Assembly: GCF_964355755.1 (NCBI RefSeq)
Contig: NC_092673.1
Span: 6,639,001-6,703,000, forward strand
Source: Antedon mediterranea
Lineage: Eukaryota; Echinodermata; Crinoidea; Comatulida; Antedonidae
Reading direction: 5' to 3'
Length of the DNA: 64,000 nucleotides
Part shown: positions 61,375 to 64,000 of the stretch, one piece after another
Position numbering within the stretch: position 1 is the first letter of the stretch
How the letters are laid out: each line of letters starts with the position of its first letter
Translations under genes and position numbers: made by a program
Notes under the pieces: model-generated
Databases searched by the model: none
What the model saw: only the letters and a program-made list of their open reading frames with translations
What the model was told of the DNA's origin: nothing

Positions 61375-62285
61375 GAGTCTGAACAGGCTCTGAGCTCAAA
61401 CTGTACAGGGGACAATCCACGAATGCAAAACTTTAGAAAAGTCTGAACATGCTCTGAACTCAACCTGTACATGGGGACAATCCACCAATCTAACAACTTT
61501 AGAAGAGTCTAAACAGTCTCATAACTCAGCCTGCACATGGGGACAATCGACCAATGCAACAACTTTAGAAGATTCTGAACAGGCTCAGAACTCAGCCCGC
61601 ATATGGGGACAATCTACTAATGCAACAACTTTAGAAGATTCTGAACAGGCTCAGAACTCAGCCCGCATATGGGGACAATCTACTAATGCAATAACTTTAG
61701 AAGATTCTGAACAGGCTCAGAACTCAGCCCGCATATGGGGACAATCTACTAATGCAACAACTTTAGACGAGTCTGAACAGGCTCTGAACTCAACTTGCAC
61801 ATGGGGACAATCCACGAATGCAACAACTTTAGAAGAGTCTGAACAGGCTCTGAACTCAACTTGCATAGGGGAACAATCCACCAATTCAACAACTTTAGAA
61901 GAGTCTGAACAGGCTCTGAACTCAACTTGCACATGGGGACAATCCACGAATGCAACAACTTTAGAAGAGTCTAAATAGGCTGAGAACTCAACCTGCACAT
62001 GGGAACAATCCACCAATTCAACAACTTTAGAAGAGTCTGAACAGGCTGAGAACTCAACCTGCACATGGGGACAATCGACCAATCCAACAACTTTAGACGA
62101 GTCTGAACAGGCTCTGAACTCAACCTGCACATGGGGACTATCCACCAATCCAACAACTTTAGAAGAGTCTGAACAGGCTGAGAACTCAACCTGCACATGG
62201 GGACAATCCACAAATGCAACAACTGTAGAAGAGTCTGAACAGGCTCTGAACTCAACTTGCATAGGGGAACAATCCACCAATTCAA
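61375..62285. repeat. 66-bp minisatellite, left block
   Basis: About 14 units of 66 bp ('ACAACTTTAGAAGAGTCTGA', 'ACAGGCTCTGAACTCAACCT', 'GCACATGGGGACAATCCACC' and a short link). Units differ in a few positions (TCTG/TCTA, CTCTGAAC/CTGAGAAC, GCACATGG/GCATAGGG). The minus strand is open for about 560 bp as 22-residue repeats such as 'VDCPHVQVEF'. I see no ATG context, splice sites or signal that would support translation. Confidence 0.5.
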
Positions 62286-63367
62286 GGGTATCACGAAACC
62301 TAAGACCACGAAAGCTAAGACCCCATAAGACCTAAGATCACGAAAGCTAAGACCCAAGACCTAAGATTACAAATTCTAAGATATACTACAGCTTAAAAAC
62401 AATACTTGCTTATCCATACATAATTTTAAACACAGTAGGTTTCATTTATTACCATAAATATAATTTAATACTACCGCAAAACATAGATAAACTCACATTA
62501 TTTTCGCCCGTTGAGTAAATGTATATTTTTTCTTTACAACAAACAAACTTGACGGGTTGTTTGTTGGTATATATTTACTCCAATGTGTTGGTTCAGAGGA
62601 TGTTTTTCTTACGCACCTGCCTTTCTTGTATTTTGACTCCAAATTTGTTGACTAACTTTATCCTGAATACCACACTTTAAAATTAGGACTTATAAGTACT
62701 TTCAGAAGGAGAAACACATAATAACAAATAAATAAATCCTTTAAATTGATGATTTTACAGACGTGTTTCTTTGTATACTGTAATGTAACTCCTCGAGCTC
62801 CCCATGCTCAATGTTTTTGTTTCTATGGAGCGCCAAAAGAGCAACAATAATAGTACAAGTATAAAAACAGAAAGAAAACGAAACAAAAAAACTTATCATA
62901 ATTTTTAAGTTAAAATTTATTTGCCAGTATTTATTTCTTCGTACTTGCATGATTATACTATTATCATTACAATTTTAATTTTACTTTGTTCCCTCCACAC
63001 TGTAGATGGTGGACTCCACAGAGTTTTCAGCCCTCTATATAATTTTTGCTCTTTCGACGTTCCATAGAAACAAAAACATTGAACATGGGGTAGGCCTACT
63101 TCTAGTGTGCTGTAGGCTAGTCATTTTGTGTGCGAGAAAAACGTCTGTAAAATCATCAATTTAAAAATGTATTTGTTACTTTTTATGTGATTCTTTTTCA
63201 TGAAAGTGCCAATTCTAAGGTGTGGTATTCAGAATAAATGTTGAGAGTTAAAATACAAGGCAGGTGCGAAAGATAAATATTTGTAATCTTAGGTCTTGTG
63301 TCTTAGCTTTCGTGATCTTAGGTCTTAGGGGGTCTTAGCTTTCGTGGTCTTAGGTTTCGTGACACCC
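62286..63367. mobile_element. Foldback DNA element inserted in the 66-bp array (1,082 bp)
   Basis: The ends are 'GGGTATCACGAAACC' at 62286 and its inverse 'GGTTTCGTGACACCC' ending at 63367. ACCAATTCAA stands on both sides (62276-62285 and 63368-63377), a 10-bp target duplication. Inverted similarity extends deep into both arms: 'gaataccacac', 'aaattgatgattttacagac' and 'caatgtttttgtttctatgg' all return inverted in the right arm. The outer part has short internal repeats of CTAAGACC/CACGAAAG. The left arm has about 200 extra bases (62370-62600). There is no transposase frame. A long inverted repeat with a 9-11-bp duplication suggests a Mutator-like foldback element; this class is an inference. 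Confidence 0.5.
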
Positions 63368-64000
63368 ACCAATTCAACAACTTTAGAAGAGTCTGAACAG
63401 GCTCTGAACTCAACTTGCACATGGGGACAATCCACGAATGCAACAACTTTAGAAGAGTCTAAATAGGCTGAGAACTCAACCTGCACATGGGAACAATCCA
63501 CCAATTCAACAACTTTAGAAGAGTCTGAACAGGCTGAGAACTCAACCTGCACATGGGGACAATCGACCAATCCAACAACTTTAGACGAGTCTGAACAGGC
63601 TCTGAACTCAACCTGCACATGGGGACTATCCACCAATTCAACAACTTTAGAAGAGTCTGAACAGGCTGAGAACTCAACCTGCACATGGGGACAATCGACC
63701 AATCCAACAACTTTAGACGAGTCTGAACAGGCTCTGAACTCAACCTGCACATGGGGACTATCCACCAATCCAACAACTTTAGAAGAGTCTGAACAGGCTC
63801 TGAACTCAACTTGCACATGGGGACAATCCACGAATGCAACAACTTTAGAAGAGTCTTAAACAGTCTCAGAACTCAACCTGCACATGGGGACAATCCACCA
63901 ATGCAACAACTTTAGAAGAGTCTGAACAGACTGAGAACTCAACCTGCACATGGGGACAATCGACCAATCCAACAACTTTAGACGAGTCTGAACAGGCTCT
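63368..64000. repeat. 66-bp minisatellite, right block (runs off the window)
   Basis: Same unit and orientation as the left block, with the phase of the array preserved across the inserted element. About 9.6 units are visible, and the array continues past the end of the window. Some unit variants (for example the 'agagtctaaataggctgaga' unit) are present in both blocks in the same neighbour order, which points to segmental duplication within the array. Confidence 0.5.

Overview
This is a stretch of an animal nuclear genome: about two-thirds AT, genes split by long introns with GT-AG junctions, and many mobile-element relics and minisatellites. The very frequent word 'taggcct', the 5S- and tRNA-derived SINEs and the small palindromic elements recall marine invertebrate deuterostomes, probably an echinoderm. 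That assignment is an inference from overall texture, not proven. No bacterial-style operon, CRISPR array, rRNA gene or intact tRNA gene was seen.

I can support three host genes. (1) Plus strand, 5405-11383: six exons that join in frame into a 282-residue protein. It has a FYVE-type zinc finger, a helical region and a C-terminal run of six cysteines. I do not recognise it as a named gene. (2) Plus strand, 25161-26276: a one-exon class A GPCR of 371 residues, with an apparent 5'-UTR intron acceptor just before the ATG. (3) Minus strand, 53216-38070: twelve exons that join in frame into a 722-residue quiescin sulfhydryl oxidase (QSOX) with signal peptide, thioredoxin domains, Erv/ALR domain and C-terminal membrane anchor. 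The three genes show no obvious functional link.

The rest is repetitive or featureless. Left part (1-25 kb): palindromic elements at 2.4-2.8 kb, minisatellites inside two introns of the FYVE gene, a 570-bp hAT-type element with a perfect 8-bp target duplication at 12.3 kb, copies of a dispersed repeat with a GACC-rich core, and a tRNA-type SINE at 17.1 kb. Centre (26-38 kb): a 5'-truncated, frameshifted LINE, more palindromic elements, and minisatellites at 35.1-35.6 and 36.4-37.8 kb. QSOX introns carry a tRNA-derived SINE, a small inverted-repeat element, a 75-bp tandem repeat and a 5S-rRNA-derived SINE. Right part (53-64 kb): a decayed DIRS-type tyrosine-recombinase retroelement at 54.4-55.1 kb, long AT-rich sequence, and a 66-bp minisatellite split by a 1,082-bp foldback element flanked by 10-bp duplications.

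The least expected items are the FYVE/poly-cysteine gene, a perfect 27-bp hairpin 12 bases before its last exon, and the foldback insertion that preserves the phase of the 66-bp array. All splice sites were placed by eye from frame continuity and GT-AG signals; transcript data were not available.
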